The notes under the pieces: model-generated
Seen by the model: only the letters and a program-made list of their open reading frames with translations
What the model was told of the DNA's origin: nothing
Database searches by the model: none
In this document: one piece after another, positions 60,858 through 60,923 of the stretch
Layout of the letters: every line of letters starts with the position of its first letter
Position numbering within the stretch: the first letter of the stretch is position 1
Made by a program: the position numbers and the translations under genes
NCBI GenBank assembly: GCA_017303575.1
Contig: JAFLCL010000020.1
Coordinates: forward strand, 1 to 60,923
Direction of reading: 5' to 3'
Length of the DNA stretch: 60,923 nucleotides
From: Deltaproteobacteria bacterium
GTDB taxonomy: Bacteria > Myxococcota_A > Polyangia > Polyangiales > Sandaracinaceae

Positions 60858-60923
60858 TCACTCGAGCGCGATCAGCGGGGCCGCGCCGGGATGCGGCGCG
60901 GGCACGCCCAGCAGGTGCGCGAG
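60858..60923 (-). CDS. 3' end of a gene running in from the right edge
   Basis: The reverse strand is open from the edge to TGA (60858-60860), giving 21 codons ending LAHLLGVPAPHPGAAPLIALE. The C-terminus could belong to an enzyme, but nothing more can be said. The gap to the SUKH-like start is 73 bp. Confidence 0.35.
   Translation of the reverse strand, partial: LAHLLGVPAPHPGAAPLIALE

Overview
The window is GC-rich DNA, densely coded on both strands, with strong G/C in third codon positions. It most likely comes from a myxobacterium of the Sandaracinus / Polyangiales type. Evidence: two secreted proteins end in MYXO-CTERM-type sorting tails; there are many lipoproteins with Asp/Ala-rich spacers after the lipobox; there are Cys-rich and MopE-like secreted proteins, a Ser/Thr kinase with a PEGA domain, an FHA protein, CHAD/CYTH and HD-GYP proteins, and duplicated ExbB/ExbD motors. 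I see no rRNA, tRNA, CRISPR array, prophage or classical insertion sequence. The only mobile-type gene is a REP-associated (Y1/HUH) transposase at 45744-46673, next to a repeat-rich 790 bp non-coding stretch.

Layout, left to right. 1-6139: a lipoprotein fragment, a di-haem cytochrome c peroxidase-like lipoprotein, a membrane-anchored glutaredoxin, a UbiA prenyltransferase, and a TPR plus FG-GAP lipoprotein pair. 6173-14977: an orphan GAF histidine kinase, then a dense forward block with PhoH ATPase, a GAF/HD-GYP protein, a fused intramembrane-protease/ABC-ATPase protein with its ABC-2 permease, and a MYXO-CTERM protein. 14984-28891 (reverse): alpha/beta hydrolase with MMPL exporter, CHAD-CYTH protein, YceI, a gluzincin-like lipoprotein with a YkvA protein, and an operon of amine oxidase, DUF2254-like membrane protein and DUF4132-like protein. 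28961-36209: two divergent ExbB-ExbD-ExbD operons around a 528 bp promoter region; the reverse one continues into a lipoprotein and an FHA protein with a Gln/Gly/Tyr-rich linker. 36422-45491: a divergent pair with overlapping promoters, then a reverse block with a thioredoxin/PPC lipoprotein, a Ser/Thr kinase and a TPR/PEGA protein. 45744-52672: the REP-type transposase and repeats, a MopE-like lipoprotein behind an attenuator-like hairpin, and an operon ending in a LytS/LytTR two-component system. 52708-60923: a reverse operon of a Kelch MYXO-CTERM protein with two ferritin-like proteins, a glycosidase-like lipoprotein, a secreted protein, a SUKH-like protein and a gene fragment.

Two recurring features stand out. 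First, many operon-leading genes have a TANNNT hexamer whose last base lies 6-9 nt before the start codon, as expected for leaderless mRNAs; two divergent genes at 37258 and 37283 even have overlapping hexamers. Second, both ExbB/D operons carry two consecutive hairpins between exbB and the first exbD. Other items worth attention are the protease-ABC fusion beside a MYXO-CTERM substrate-like protein, an ExbD with an EF-hand-like loop, and the transposase-linked repeats. Protein functions here come from motif recognition only; no database search was possible.
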